From Thamnidium elegans (Eukaryota; Mucoromycota; Mucoromycetes; Mucorales; Mucoraceae), in the NCBI GenBank assembly GCA_025201345.1, contig JAIXMG010000022.1, positions 496,001 through 560,000 of the forward strand: a DNA stretch of 64,000 nt, given 5' to 3'. The notes beneath the pieces were generated by a model that saw only the letters and a list, made by a program, of their open reading frames with translations, was not told where the DNA came from and did not search any database. This document shows positions 45,420-57,860 of this stretch, in pieces (within the stretch, counting starts at the first letter, position 1; every line of letters begins with the position of its first letter). A program made the translations under genes and the position numbers.

Positions 45420-47580
45420 TTAATAGTAATCGTAATTCCTCGGCACGTATCTTACACCATGTTGTTGTTGCTGCCTAGGCGCATGAGAAGGAAACTGAGG
45501 ATAATAGTTGTACTGTGGTGGCTGCGCTGGTGGTTGTGCCATATAATATTCGTTTCCATAACGAGGTTGAGCCTTGTTGTATCTAGGGTCCTCATAGTAC
45601 ATGTCATAATCATCAAACTGCTCAGTCGCATCATCGTAATACACCATGGATCCTCTTGACGGAGGTCTTCTTCCTACCGATTTACTTCTTCTTGGCTTAC
45701 GTGGAAAGTTTTGTGACATATCAGCTGTTGCTTCAATGGATCTAGCTCTTGGTCTACTCATTCTTCCTCCTCTGGGTGTCATAGGATTAGCTACTATCGT
45801 TGTAGATGGACTAGGATCAAGTCTGTAACTTTTATTACTGTTATTACTGTTACGACGAGAAACAGATCTTCTTTCTTCTTCAGGGTACTGAGGATAGTAT
45901 TGGGTACGATGAAGTGATGTTCTTGATGAGCTTCTATTATTGTGATACCTCATATATTCTTCTGATTTACTATTTCTAATCACTCTTCTTTCATTATAAT
46001 TAGGTTCTTCCATTACTGGTCGTCTATCATAAAATTCTAATTCTGTCGGACTCTCGTCATTATCATCATCACACTCACTACCACAAAAAATACCATCATT
46101 ATCACCTTCATTATCCTGCGGTTGACGTGCAGCAGCCTCTACCTGTTGTGATTGTTGTAACTGTTGCAACTGCTGTAACTGTAACTGTTGTTGATAATAA
46201 ACTTCTTTCTCCTTTTGTTCTTCTCTTGTTTTCAATACATTTGAGAGCTTTTGTTGTGTTTCGTCTAACGTGTTCATCATCATTTGACGATACGCTAACA
46301 GCTCTTGTTCCTTTCTGCACCATTCTTCTCTATCTAAAATACGCTGCTTCTCCATCATCTCTACTTGTTTCGTTAACCGGTGCAGTAGAATATCTTGTTC
46401 CTCTTTTTGTTTCTGAAGAGAAAGGTTCAAGTCATCGACTTCTTTAGTACTATGTCGAATTTCCTTATTGTGCTTAGTTTCGTTAGGGGATAAAGACTTC
46501 TGGTCATAAACAGCACTACGAAAAGGTGCCGAATGATTACCGTCGTCTGAAACATAGTTACTAAAAGTAATGTCATTATTAGTGGAAAAGATATTGTTAT
46601 CTGCATTGTCATCAGCATAATTAACATTGTTATAAGTAGTACCACTATTATGGGAAATAGCACTATCCATGTTAACAGGGTTGTTATTAAGAACGAAGCT
46701 GTCATTAATAATAGGGGTGCTATTCATAATGGCGTTATGAATAATTATGGGATTATTATTCTCTGAAACAGTGGTATTGTTGTCATTGTTAATATATTCT
46801 GCAGCAACAGCAGCGGTAGCAGTATCGACATCTTCAGCAGTCGTGGTAGCCACAGTAGCCAGAGTAATATTCGCAGGCATATCCTTATGACGAGTGGGAG
46901 TGACGGTAGCAGATGAAGAAGTAGTTGAACGTACAGCTACACGATGAAGTCTTGTACCGGGAGTAGCAGTCCTAGAAGAAGAATCTGAAGCTATATTGCT
47001 ATCAAGACCTTGCTTTTTTAATAAAGAGAAGGAAGATAAGTTTGAAAACCTTGTGTTGTCTTCTTCATCCGATAGGAATTCTTGAGCTGATTCGTATAAT
47101 TTACTTGAATTGTTACTGCTTGCTGTAGAAGAAGAATGAACGTATTGAAGTGCACTTTTTTTAGGGACTACTGCAACAGGCTTATGAATAACCATATCTT
47201 AGTAAAAAAAAAAAAAAAAAAAAAATTAAATTAGAACCCTTTTTATTTGTTTATTTGTAGCTTTATTTACCTTGTTCTTGGTGAAGAGTTGGCAACAAAA
47301 TAGGTGATATGATATCAGGCACCTGTTCCTCTTCTTCTACTTGCGTTTTGTCATGATCATATCGACCCAAGATGGCACGAGTAGGAGTTAATAATCTTCT
47401 TGGTTTTGGCATAATAATACTGGGAGGAGTAGACTGTCGAGGCTTTTGATCGATTAAAGGAAGAGGTTTTTTAGGAGGGTTCGGATGTGTTAATTCAACC
47501 GATCTTTGTTGTTGTTGTTGTTGTCGTGTCACATTGGTGGATAACTTGGTATCTGATTTTTTCTTTTTAAATAAAAACAT
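45420..47580 (-). CDS. unknown coiled-coil, low-complexity protein
   Basis: Two exons (47580-47271, 47197-45420) encode 695 residues. The N-terminus is basic (MFLFKKKKSDTKL) and Pro-rich. An Asn/Ser/Thr-rich, presumably disordered region spans about 150-330. A coiled coil follows (KEVDDLNLSLQKQKEEQDIL... to a Leu/Gln run LQLQQLQQLQQSQQ). The C-terminal 250 residues are Arg/Ser/Tyr/Pro-rich (RRSKSVGRRPPSRG, then a Tyr/Gln/Pro tail). The composition recalls fungal polarity or cortical scaffold proteins with SR/RS patches, but I cannot name a family. The frame is real: it is long, spliced cleanly and free of stops. Confidence 0.65.
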
Positions 47581-49392
47581 TGCTTTTTTTTTTTCAAGAG
47601 GAAAAGAAAGAGAAGAAGAAAAAAAAAAGCAATAAAAAGGAATAATAAAAACATTATATCTATATTAGGAGTTTGTACGACAAAGAAATTCCTTCTTTGA
47701 ATAACAGTAATAATAACAAACTTTTTTTCTTTCTTTTTGAGTTGTTGTAAGGGTAGGTGATGACGATATTAAAGGTGAAAGCTTACTGTGCAACGTTGTA
47801 TATCCTGCACGGCCAGCGAAAGAAAGAGCACTTTGACTTTCTTCTTATTGTAATAAAGTATGTATGATTGGAGGAAGATACTCTACCATAAATTTTTTTT
47901 TGTTTATTTCTAAATTAAGCTACTTGGTCCGAAATCGAGTAGTGAGTTTTATAAAGTTGATAATATATCCTTTGTACAGTAGATGAAACACACAAGAAAA
48001 TATATACACAAAATAGGGATTGGGTTTAGATGATCTTGGTAAAAAAAAAAAAAAAAAAAAAAAAAAGTGGCCAGGTACCTGTTGAGAATGAAATATTCCA
48101 AACACTTGGAACAATTACATAGAATTACACCAAGTAAATATCTTGTAAGGAAAAAAATTGATCTTAAAACATAATAGTTATCATGTATTTTGGCTCTCAA
48201 ATAGAAGAAAGTACAAGATAGTTAATCTTACATGTATAAAAACAAAAAATCCATGCAACGTGTTTGATCTGATGGGCTTTGTTTTCCTTTTCGACATATT
48301 ATAGCAATAACTAGTTTGACCGACATAATCTTTACTCAATCAGGTTTTGACCCTTAATCTATTCAGTACAATTGACTTTGTTTATTTTCTTTAAAAAATG
48401 ACAAAAAAGAACCCTTTATCGCGAGTACATTATTGTGGTGTCATTACGTCCGAAACATATTAGGGAGCGCAGGACTTTTATTCTTTACTGTATATCATGA
48501 TTTAAATAGATCAGCACTCATTAAAATAAGTAAAAAAAAAATGTCGTAAGTAACTAGTAATTTCCGTCAAGGTCTCTTACTACCTGATAACAACTTATTA
48601 ATATTATACCAAGGATTATCATAACATATCATTAGAATAAATAAGTAAAAGATTATTTATTGATTAGAGACTAGTTCATATTCCAACTACTTTGTTTATA
48701 AAGTAGTTGAGAAATGAAGGTCTAGGTAGTGCCATAAACTATTCTCACATCAAAAAAGAAAAGAACGGATACACGTCCAAAAAAGTTGATTCCTGTTGAC
48801 GAATGCGGAAAGCCCCTGGAAGAGAGAATAGTTTATTTAGCATGTGAGTAATTGCCTTGTTCTGGAGTATAGTTTTATATACAACTATTTACATATAAAT
48901 TATCTTTTTTAAAAGTACAACTTGAAGTATATATACAATAATACTCTAAAAAGCTAGATAGTCGTAATGCTATAAATATTATCGTTTTATTTAACCTTTT
49001 GGTGTCACAATCGTTAAGGTAACCCATATCTTTTTATGTAGTGTGACGCTTTTGAAAAATAATATTATACTTTTTTATGCATAATCTACGTAAACTGACA
49101 AAAAAAAAAAAAAAAAAAAAAAAATAACAGCACAAAAAAAGGAACTACGTATACTCTAATAGTATTTATTATTATTTCAGTAAAGCGTTAACAAAAGTAC
49201 TTGACTAAGACATATATCAATGAAAAGGCCTAGTTTATATGTGTATCATCCCATTGCAAGTGTCATCTCTGTCAGGCGCCAGTGAGATTAATTGACACGT
49301 GAAAATCAAACATGTATAATACACCAATTATGTGTCTTGATCCTCTTTTTTTTCTTTTTTCTTTCCTTTTTTTTTTCTTTAGTTGCAAACTA
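47581..49392. other. intergenic spacer with inverted repeats
   Basis: About 1.8 kb between divergent genes. It holds poly-A tracts at about 48041-48066 and 49101-49124 and two inverted repeats near 48.7 kb (listed separately). No coding frame with convincing composition is present on either strand. Confidence 0.5.
48684..48836. repeat. adjacent inverted repeats
   Basis: A perfect 10-bp hairpin, CAACTACTTT-GTTTAT-AAAGTAGTTG, occupies 48684-48709. Next to it ATAAACTATTCTC (48734-48746) has its exact reverse complement GAGAATAGTTTAT at 48824-48836, giving a 13-bp perfect inverted repeat around a 77-bp spacer. Neither arm is low-complexity. Could be a tiny decayed MITE, a structured RNA or a binding site pair. 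Confidence 0.6.
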
Positions 49393-51824
49393 ATGACGAC
49401 AAAAGAACATTCAAAGAATAATGCTGTTAATTCTAACTCTACGAATTGCTTAAACGAGTCGTTTGACTTGACCTCCCTTTGGCCTACTGTAAGACAACAT
49501 GAATTATGCAAATATATATATATATATATTGTTATTGACGCAACTTGAATATTAGAATATATATGATCGATTAATATCAAGTAACCCTAAAGTATATTAT
49601 GAGAATCTACTCAAATTATCAACCAATTATGAAGAATGGGCTGAAGCTGCTGCTGTTTTAGATGATGTTGATGGTAAATATATAATACACAAACGTGTCT
49701 TCTTTTTTAGTAACAATCAAATAAATAAATATAGGACTGGACGAGTGGAAAAACGAAATAGAATCTCCTGATTACGATTGGGAGTTGATCAAGACTAGAT
49801 TAGATCAATTAAGAGAGATCAGACGATCGAATAAAGGACAATCTGCAATGATATTTGCACTCAGAACAAGTCTTGCTAGAAATATTGGTGATATGGGTAA
49901 TCCCAAGGTAATACAAAAAAGTATATAATTTTACAGCAGAAAAAAAAAAAAAAAACTAATGTATCAGTGTTTCTGAAAAGCTTTACTCATATTCACGTGT
50001 GGGTACCAAAAAATTAACATCAGATTATATTGAAGAAGTTGTAAAGCAATTGAACTGGATATGCGATGAACCTTCAGATCCCGAAAATGACCCAGACTTG
50101 GATTTAAAAGCCAAGCATGATTTTTTTATGAATATCAGACAAAGTTTTGGTAGAACCGCATTATTGTTAAGCGGTGGTGGAACTTTAGGGTTGAATCATA
50201 TTGGTGTCATCAAATGCTTATATGAAAATCAATTGTTGCCACGTATTATTTCAGGAGCATCCAGTGGCAGCATTATGGCATCATTGGTGTGCACGCGAAC
50301 CATTGATGAGCTGCCCTCCATGTTTGATCCCTCCCTTGTTCGATTGGATGTCTTTGAACGTACTGGTGAACGAGATTCCCCTTTTACTCGCCTTCATCGT
50401 CTCATGATGAGTGGTCAATTGTTTGATGTAGATATTTTGAAAGAAGCAATGAGGGCAAATATAGGAGATATGACTTTCCAAGAAGCATTTAATAGAACAC
50501 GATTTATATTAAATATTACAGTGAGCTCATCTACGTTGTATGATATGCCTAGATTATTAAATTATCTGACAGCACCGGATGTGGTTAGTTTATTATGCAC
50601 ATTTTTTATGTTTTATATATTTTTACTTACACGTTCTTGTATAGTTGATTTGGTCTGCTGTGTAAGTATATATATATACATATACATAATTAAACCCCAA
50701 CTAATTGTTCATAATTTCAATAGAGCTGCCTCTTGTTCGGTTCCTGTCTTTTATGGTTCGACTCCTCTTTTTTCCAAAGATAAAAACGGCAATGTAGCCC
50801 CTTGGAATCCTAGCGGTAAGGTGTTACATATATTAAAAGTGCTTACCCTTTTTATTTAAACATATTTATTAGATCAACTTTATATTGATGGCTCTGTAGA
50901 AAAGTAAAAAAAAAAAAAAAAAAAGATACTGAAATAACTTTTTTTTTTTTATTTACTTATATTTTTGTGTATAGCGATTTACCTATGAACAAACTATCTG
51001 AATTGTTTAATGTAAATCACTTTATTGTTTGTCAAGTCAATCCTCACGTCATCCCATTTCTACAAAAGGCAAATGCACCTTCGAATATTAGAAGGGTTGC
51101 TAATTTCTGCATGCATATGGCTAAAACTGAAGCACAACACCGGTGTACACAACTGACTGAGCTTGGTATTATGCCTTCATTCTTTTATAAAATTCAATCC
51201 ATTATGTCGCAAAAATATTCTGGTGATATTACTATTGTACCTGATGTTGGTTATTCTGATTTCTTAAAGGTATTATCTAATCCTACCAGTGAATATGCTA
51301 TGAACTGTCTTAAACGTGGTGAACAAGCAACTTGGCCAAGTAAATTATTATCATTATTATTTTTGTATCTTTTTATACTTATTATTCTTGTAGAAATGTC
51401 AATTATTAAAAACCATTTACAGATTGAATTATCTATTGATCAAATTCTGTATCGTCTTCGTTTACTTCGATTAAACGAATTACAGAGTCAACAAAAGTTA
51501 ATAACGAATCCTACAACTAGTAGCCGTCATCAAAATAATAGACCTAGATTGGAAGTAAGATCTTCGTCTCAATTAAATGTATTACTTCGACCTATGATGT
51601 CTACTATTGATGAAAATGAGGAGAAACCTCGTAAACGTACCGAGACAACATTTGATTTAACTGTGAATACATCTCAAAGTACACCTATGGTTGTTGCATT
51701 ATCTGATAAAATTCAAATTATTCATGGTAGTAAAAAGAAGAACGAACAAACCCAACAACAAAAAGAGAAACGTAGAGAAAGAAGTTCAACCAAGAGAGGT
51801 TTATTAATGACTAAACCAGAATAA
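49393..51824 (+). CDS. patatin-like triacylglycerol lipase (Tgl3/4/5 type)
   Basis: Nine exons (49393-49488, 49556-49673, 49735-49907, 49981-50583, 50645-50661, 50724-50815, 50873-50903, 50975-51339, 51394-51824) encode 641 residues. The family preamble YYENLLKLSTNYEEWAEAAA and the NPKLYSYSRVGTKKLTSDYI segment precede a patatin domain. That domain has the oxyanion loop LLLSGGGTLGLNHIGV (about 190-205), the nucleophile Ser223 in GASSG, and Asp372 in YIDGSVENDLP. The dyad is complete. The C-terminal part is basic and disordered. Yeast relatives hydrolyse triacylglycerol on lipid droplets and some have lysophosphatidic acyltransferase activity. Exons 5 and 7 are only 17 and 31 bp. Exon 4 ends at an unusual GTTAGT donor, but the join gives LIWSAVAASCSVPV as the family requires. 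Confidence 0.92.
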
Positions 51825-51887
51825 TTTTATGCCCTTTTACAACTATTTTAAATAAATAAATAATACAGTTTTTTTTTATTATTATTA

Positions 51888-53665
51888 TTATTCTTCAAAT
51901 TCTTCTGATTCTTCTTGATATTCTGGTTCTTCCAGGCTTTCTAATTCTAGTTTTTGTTGTTCTGTTAATGATAATGATAATGGTGATGATGATGATGGTA
52001 ATGCAGTTGTTTTATCCTCTTCTTCTTCTTCTTCTTCTTTTTCTTCTTCTTTTTCTTGTTGATTGTCTATTGATGATACTTGTTCTACAGCTAATAATGC
52101 TGCTTCTTCAGCTAATTTATCTGCTTCTCTTTGTTCTTTAGAAATACCAGATAAATACTTCCATTTTGGAATATCCGTGCACACTTTTTTCATATTGTTT
52201 GCAGCAGATGTGTACCACGTTCCTTCTGTTACATACTTTCTGGAATAACGAAGACAAACTTCAGTTCTAAAGTTTTCATATAAGATTCTATTATGAGTAC
52301 GCTATAAATAAAATATAAGGGTTAATAATCTCCTTATTTTATATATATATATATATATATACTCCTTATATATTCGTTGTTTACCTCTCTTGTACGATCA
52401 TGATTAGCATATTTATGAGATTGATGAATCAAGAAATCATTTGGTAAAACCCAATAATCAACACCAGAGATAAAGATTTCATATAAACAAGCTGCCTTGT
52501 TTGCACCATAACCAATAAAACGTTCATCACACCAAGGAGTATCTTCCTTTTTATAAATAATATAAGGTTCATAAGAGAATTCATATTCAGTTACAGGATA
52601 AATTTCATCTGTTGAATACCACTTTGAATAATTTGTTGCACCATGTCCACTGACCCAACTGTTATGGAATGAATTCAATTTCAAGTCATTTACTTGTTCA
52701 ATAACACCAGATTTCTTTGTAGGAAATGTACGCCAATCTTTACCATCCTTTTGTTCCAAGTATTCAAAAGCAGGAACAACGATAGCAGTTTTGCCTGATT
52801 TAAGCATCTTTGTTAACTTTGGGTTACCAAAAATAGTGGTTCTAAAATCAGTGCAAAGATGAAAATCTACATCCAACATCATCAAATAATCTGTTCTGGT
52901 GAATAATTTAGCAGTATTTCTCCACATATTAAACTGTCTATCAAATTTATCAATAATCAAATGAACATCTACATATTTCTGCATATTTGGATTAGAGCTG
53001 TAGATTTTTGCCAATTCTTTTATTGTTGCGGTCTTTTCGTCATCATCCAAGACATGAATAGCAGCAGATATGGGTCCTAACCAAAAAAAATATTATTAAC
53101 GTCCCGCTTTTTATTATTATCTTTCTCTAAAAAAAGTTACCTTTGTAATTTGAAGCTAATCTACTCAGAACACGAAATCTATTACGAGTAACTAAAGTAG
53201 CTAAAGTGATATCTTGATCCTTCATCTTATGAGAAGCTTTAAAATAATAAGGTGTAACATTATCTAATCCCATACTGCTTGAAAATATTTTAGATTTTAT
53301 TAAATCTGTTGAAAGTTCATGTATATCAGCACTGCCTAAAAACATAATATAAGGATATGATTTGTTTATAAAGATCGTCGCTATAATAATTTATTTATAC
53401 CTTTTGAGCCGGGCCATGTCACTTGGCTTGATTTTGACTTTTCAGCTTGGTTATAATTTTGTTTCATTTTATCTACATTAGGCAATGGTTCTTGGTAACG
53501 AGGGAGTGAATTCACACGTTGAGTAGTATCTTGTTGTCTAGGTGATGTTTGTACATGATGGATAGAAAAGTAATGACTTGTTGTATAGAACAACGAAATC
53601 ATTATATACACAATTATAGCATATTTCGCTAGCCTTGATACTTTAAATTTTGATTCTAAACGCAT
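51888..53665 (-). CDS. GT49-family (LARGE/B4GAT1-like) glycosyltransferase
   Basis: Four exons (53665-53401, 53335-53141, 53076-52385, 52301-51888) give 521 residues. It is a type II membrane protein: a short cytosolic N-terminus with basic residues, one transmembrane helix (YAIIVYIMISLFYTTSHYF) and a lumenal stem. The catalytic domain has DITLATLVTRNRF, RQFNMWRNTAKLFTRTDYL, a DxD motif at Asp222-Val-Asp224 (MLDVDFHLC), and the family block PWCDERFIGYGANKAACLYE followed by GVDYWVLPNDFLIHQSH. GT49 enzymes in animals add glucuronic acid or xylose/glucuronate units. The fungal product is unknown but is probably a Golgi wall or glycoprotein polymer. The C-terminal 70 residues are a Glu-rich, presumably disordered tail after WKYLSGISKEQ. 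The stop is 63 bp from that of the convergent lipase gene. Confidence 0.85.
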
Positions 53666-53872
53666 ATTTCTTCTTTTTTTTTTTTTGTATGTGTATATAA
53701 AGAAAATAGAAAAAGAAAAAAAGAAGGATAATCAACTTTTTTAAAGAGGTTTAAATAGAAAAAAGGAGAAAAAAAAAAAAGGAGCGTATAATAATTAGGT
53801 TGTACAAGCCAATTAAACAAAATTATTAGAAGGGATAGCTGTACTACTACAAAGTAAACTAGTTTATTTTTT

Positions 53873-55348
53873 TTATTTAGCGTAATGACCATAAACTAAA
53901 TCATAACCATCAAATTCATACAATATTCTGTTTGTACGTTTATAACCATTTAAAGCGCTCATGGAACGAACCATTTGACCATGACTGTGATGTTCTTTAT
54001 GATGAGAGGTAAAGTATGTTACAGTAAAAGAAGTTGGATCAAAAATATCCAAAACACGAGTAATTAATGCTTCAATTGGACTCTGTTCTCCCATATTATT
54101 ATGAGATTTTTCTACGGGTATATTACTTTCAAAAGAAGCGTAAGAGCATTCAGCTTCTGGTGTAACATGAAAAGTGAAATAGCGATCTTCCCATAATCCA
54201 TTACTTGAATAACCACATGGTTCAAATAAGTATGAGTCGATATTGGCTAAAGGATAAAGTTGATCGATACCTGTTTCTTTATCAACCCATTCGCCACCAA
54301 CAGTTCCATTGACAGTGAGCTTGGAATCATAATAAAAGTTCTTCATTTTTTCTTGACTGAGACCTGTCATATGTATTTCGACTGTTTGATCGGGATGAGA
54401 ATAACCTGAATTACCAAATGGAGAAGGATCTTCAGAATCAGAAGTAACAGGTGTAGAAGCTCCGCTTTTTATTTCATGTTCTTGCATCACACCGCGCAAA
54501 TGACGAGGAACAACTTTAGATGTAGTACGATGTAATACATCATCGGAAGGTTTAGTCAAGTAAAGATGCCATTGATCTTGAAGTTCTTTACCAATCTTAT
54601 AAGAAGAGCCAGCATCTAATAGTATACGTCATTATTATCACACATAAAAACATAACAAAAAAAAAGAAGCCTTACCAAAGTATCTATCTAAAAATGTTAC
54701 TTCTTCTTCCCATGATCGATGTGGACCAATTTGACGTTCAGGAAATAAAAATGACTTTCTAGAATAAAATACCCTCCACACCTTTTCAAATCCGCAATAA
54801 CTCTTGGCAATTTCCAAAAGACGAGATACTGCTAAAAGTAATGTCGTGGTTCCACAAGTTTTTAAAATAATCTTGTGTGGGTACACAAACATGGATGATT
54901 CACTAAAAAATGAATAATGTCAATAAATTTTTTTCTTTCTTTTCCCGGGTTAAAAAAAAAAAAATTACAAAAAAAAAAAAAAAAAAAAAAAAAGACCTTA
55001 CCTTAATAAATACGCATCAACATTCTCATTAGAAATAACGTTTAAAACAGTACATTTTACTAGGGCCAACATTTTATCCAATGCAGGTTTAGGAATAACA
55101 CGAAGACCAGCCCTTTCGTTGACAGGAGCATGACTTCTTCTTCTTCTACGGACAGTTGTATCTTCGTTACTATCTTCAGAGGACTCTTCCGAAGAAGAAA
55201 GGTTTTGATGATCTTTCATTCTTTCCGCTGATGGAGAAAACCAAATTTCCAAAAGTTTTTCGGGTCCTTCAAAAGCTCCTTCTTGAGCAGAATAATTTTC
55301 ACCAGAGGCAGGAATTACATTGGTGGCGGTTGTTGTAGTATTGACCAT
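53873..55348 (-). CDS. SPE2: S-adenosylmethionine decarboxylase proenzyme
   Basis: Three exons (55348-55002, 54902-54676, 54615-53873) encode 438 residues. The self-cleavage site is clear: LLRSESSMF in the spliced product, with cleavage expected between Glu117 and Ser118, where the serine becomes the pyruvoyl group. The catalytic KTCGTT follows with Cys132. [12 protein letters not shown] at the N-terminus and ESNIP, YFTSH and the C-terminal [13 protein letters not shown] strand fit the eukaryotic family. The enzyme makes decarboxylated AdoMet for spermidine and spermine synthesis. An insertion with [21 protein letters not shown] (about residues 50-72) is not part of the catalytic fold. It is larger than the human enzyme (334). 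I found no upstream ATG on the coding strand in the 180 bp before the start, so the uORF control known in plants and animals is not evident. Confidence 0.95.
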
Positions 55349-56252
55349 AATATTTTAGTGGTGAAAGGGAAAACAAAAAAAGTTAAAGAGTATGTATGTG
55401 TGGTTTATTACGGAGGTCGAAAAGGTCTCTGTACTTCAGAACAACCAACTAGTCCGAGTACAAAAAGGGTGATAAAGGGTGCTTTAAAGGCGGTTTCTAA
55501 AGAGATGTTGGGCTATATCCAAAAGTAGACGTTTAAATAAAAAACGGTCTGCTATATTCGTCTTTTTTTCTTGTTGAAAAAAAAAAAAACTTTTTGTTAA
55601 AGGGAAAAAAAGGAAAAAAGAACCCTAAAAAAAAAAAAAAAAAAACTCTTCTTAGCCTTATTGAGTATGTGATCGATGGCTTTTTCCCGAAAAGTTTTTT
55701 TTTTTTCCAGTATTTTTTTTTTTTTTTTTTTCAGTTTTCATTTTAAGTAGGAGCATAAAGGGAAAAAAACTAATAGCCATGATTGGTTTACTGCATTCTT
55801 TCGTGACTTTTTTCTTTCCGTGGCAACCTGACTTTTTTTTTGACAGATAATCTTAATTTTATAACCAGGATTGTCGTCATATCAACGAACAACATATCAA
55901 CGAAATATACAGCTGATTAATATGTAGCAAAATGCAATTGAATAATTTATTTCTTTTTGTTTATGTACTATACATATTTTGCAGTTATTGCATCTTTCTT
56001 TGAAAGTATATATTAAAAAATAATAATAGCTTAGATCTTATTCTTTTTTTTTTCTCGTATATATATTTGCCCTCCCTCTAGGAATATATCAATAAAAAAG
56101 TATCTCTCTTTTTTGATTTTGCAGTGTATGTACTTTTTACTTTGTAGGACTGCTTTTCACATGTGGCTGACATGTAGATTCTAATGCATTTTTTTCTTTC
56201 TTTTTTTTTTCAAAAAAAAATATTCTCTTCTGTTAATAAACATATAGAAAAA
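55349..56252. promoter_or_regulatory. divergent SPE2/IPI3 promoter region
   Basis: About 900 bp between outward-facing starts. It contains A-runs near 55577 and 55626, T-runs near 55697 and 55717 and a CT-rich leader before the Ipi3-like ATG. On the plus strand 55388-55528 is open and reads KEYVCVVYYGGRKGLCTSEQ and on to GYIQK with unusually protein-like composition, but it has no convincing start. Confidence 0.4.
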
Positions 56253-57860
56253 ATGGCAACTGAAGTAGCTTTATCTGCTTCCAATACGGATAACACTATA
56301 TATGTTTGGGACATTCGTTCCGGCTCTAGTCTCTTTTCTTTTAAACAAAGTATGTCCCCCAAGGGAGGACTTACTATGGTTCCTAAACCGGGAGCTAGTT
56401 TCCAAATAGGTTCCATCGTTACTGCACAAACCGATCGCGCCAACCTCAATGTATATCAATGGCAAAGAGATCAAGTATTGCATAAAATGAACACAGCCGA
56501 GAAAATGGTCAGTGTTGCTTCTTCCAACCAAGGCCAATACTTGGCTGCTGCTACTGCCGGTGGTAAAGTTTATCTTTGGCATATTCCTACAGGTCATTTG
56601 ATGCGTGTGTTTGAGGCTCATTATCGTCGCATTACTCGTCTCGCTTTCAGTAACGATGATTCCGTTTTGTTAACTGCAAGTGAAGATGCTGCTGTTAATG
56701 TTTGGTTACTTGCTCATTTAATAAACCCTGTCAGTGCAGAAGGTTATGAAGATATTACAGCTCGTCCTGCTCCGTTATATTCATGGTCTGATCATACATT
56801 ACCTGTATCTGATATATATATTGGTCACGGTTCATTATCTGGTGCTCGTGTCTGTACTGCTAGTTTAGATCACACTGTCAAGGTAAAATTAGAAAACTAA
56901 TGTATATTTTTTTTTATATATAGTGATTTTTATTAATATTTTTCTTTTCTAAAGCTTTGGGATCTTGCTACTGGTCAACTTTTAACAACATTTTTATTCC
57001 CCAAGGCAGTTTCCAGTGTTATTATGGATCCATCAGAGACTACAATTTTTGCAGCTTGTGAGGATAAGATTTATTCAGTTGATTTATATAAAACTCGTCA
57101 AGATCAAACATACAAGATTGCAACAACCGAGAGTCTTGGTGGTATGAGTCGAGTTGAATCGGTTGGTATTAAATCATCTACACCTTCATCATTAGAGAAC
57201 AAAACACCTTCGCTTGGATCTATCTTCACTGGGCATACAGGTGCAATCAACAGTTTAACATTATCATTTGACGGTACAATTCTTATATCCGGAGCAGAAG
57301 ATGGTAATTGTATTGTTTGGGACGTGTTAAGTAGACAACCCCTTCGTAAATTTGAATCACATAAAGGCCCTGTCAGTTTTGTTTCATGTTTCCTTAGACC
57401 TATTGAATTACATCCTGATGCCGCTACTCAAATTATCACACCAATGCCTTGGAAGCAATTGAAGCGTGCTATGCCTACTTCTGAAGAAGAGCATCGTGAC
57501 GCTAGTATGCAAGTTATTCAAAACAGTGAGATGGATTTATCTTGTCATCAACAATTAGTCGAGTCAGGTCCGGTTTACTCAAATATTGATTCTGAATTAC
57601 AGTCCGTTCAAAAGGCTGCTGATGTCATTAGAGATATGAAGACTGATGATTCTAGCGCTTCTTTGCAAAACCAAGTAAACGCTCTTCAAGCTGAATTAAT
57701 TCGTCTCAACGAACATCACGCCAAATCGAAATCTTTGCACAACGAAATGTATACAATTGTTGTTGATAAATTTATGGAAGAAAGACGTAACAAGAGAAAG
57801 TTGGAAGATGATGAGGATGAGGAAGAAGAAGAGGAAGAAGAGGAGGAAAACGAAGAATAA
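56253..57860 (+). CDS. IPI3: Ipi3/WDR18, WD-repeat protein of the Rix1 complex
   Basis: Two exons (56253-56882, 56955-57860) encode 511 residues. WD repeats are visible as NTIYVWDIRSG, GKVYLWHIPTGHLMRVFEAH, AAVNVWLLAHLIN, HTVKLWDLATGQLL and NCIVWDVLSRQPLRKFESH. The long insert after AAVNVWLL (EGYEDITARPAPLYSWSDHTLPVSDI) is characteristic of WDR18/Ipi3. The C-terminus is a predicted coiled coil (LQNQVNALQAELIRLNEHHA) and ends in an acidic Glu-rich tail with a preceding RRNKRKLEDD basic patch. Ipi3 with Rix1 and Ipi1 acts in ITS2 processing and pre-60S maturation in the nucleolus and nucleoplasm. The ATG at 56253 was preferred over the in-frame codon at 56184, which only adds a Phe-rich leader. 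Confidence 0.9.

Noticed and set aside
46127..46705. Val/Thr- and Leu/Ile-rich frames over the coiled-coil gene
   Set aside because: They are shadows of CAA/AAC/GAT triplet repeats in the real minus-strand frame.
49312..49392. Upstream in-frame start for the lipase
   Set aside because: The extra residues are a Phe/Leu run coded by a T-rich leader; the family begins nearer MTTKEHS at 49393.
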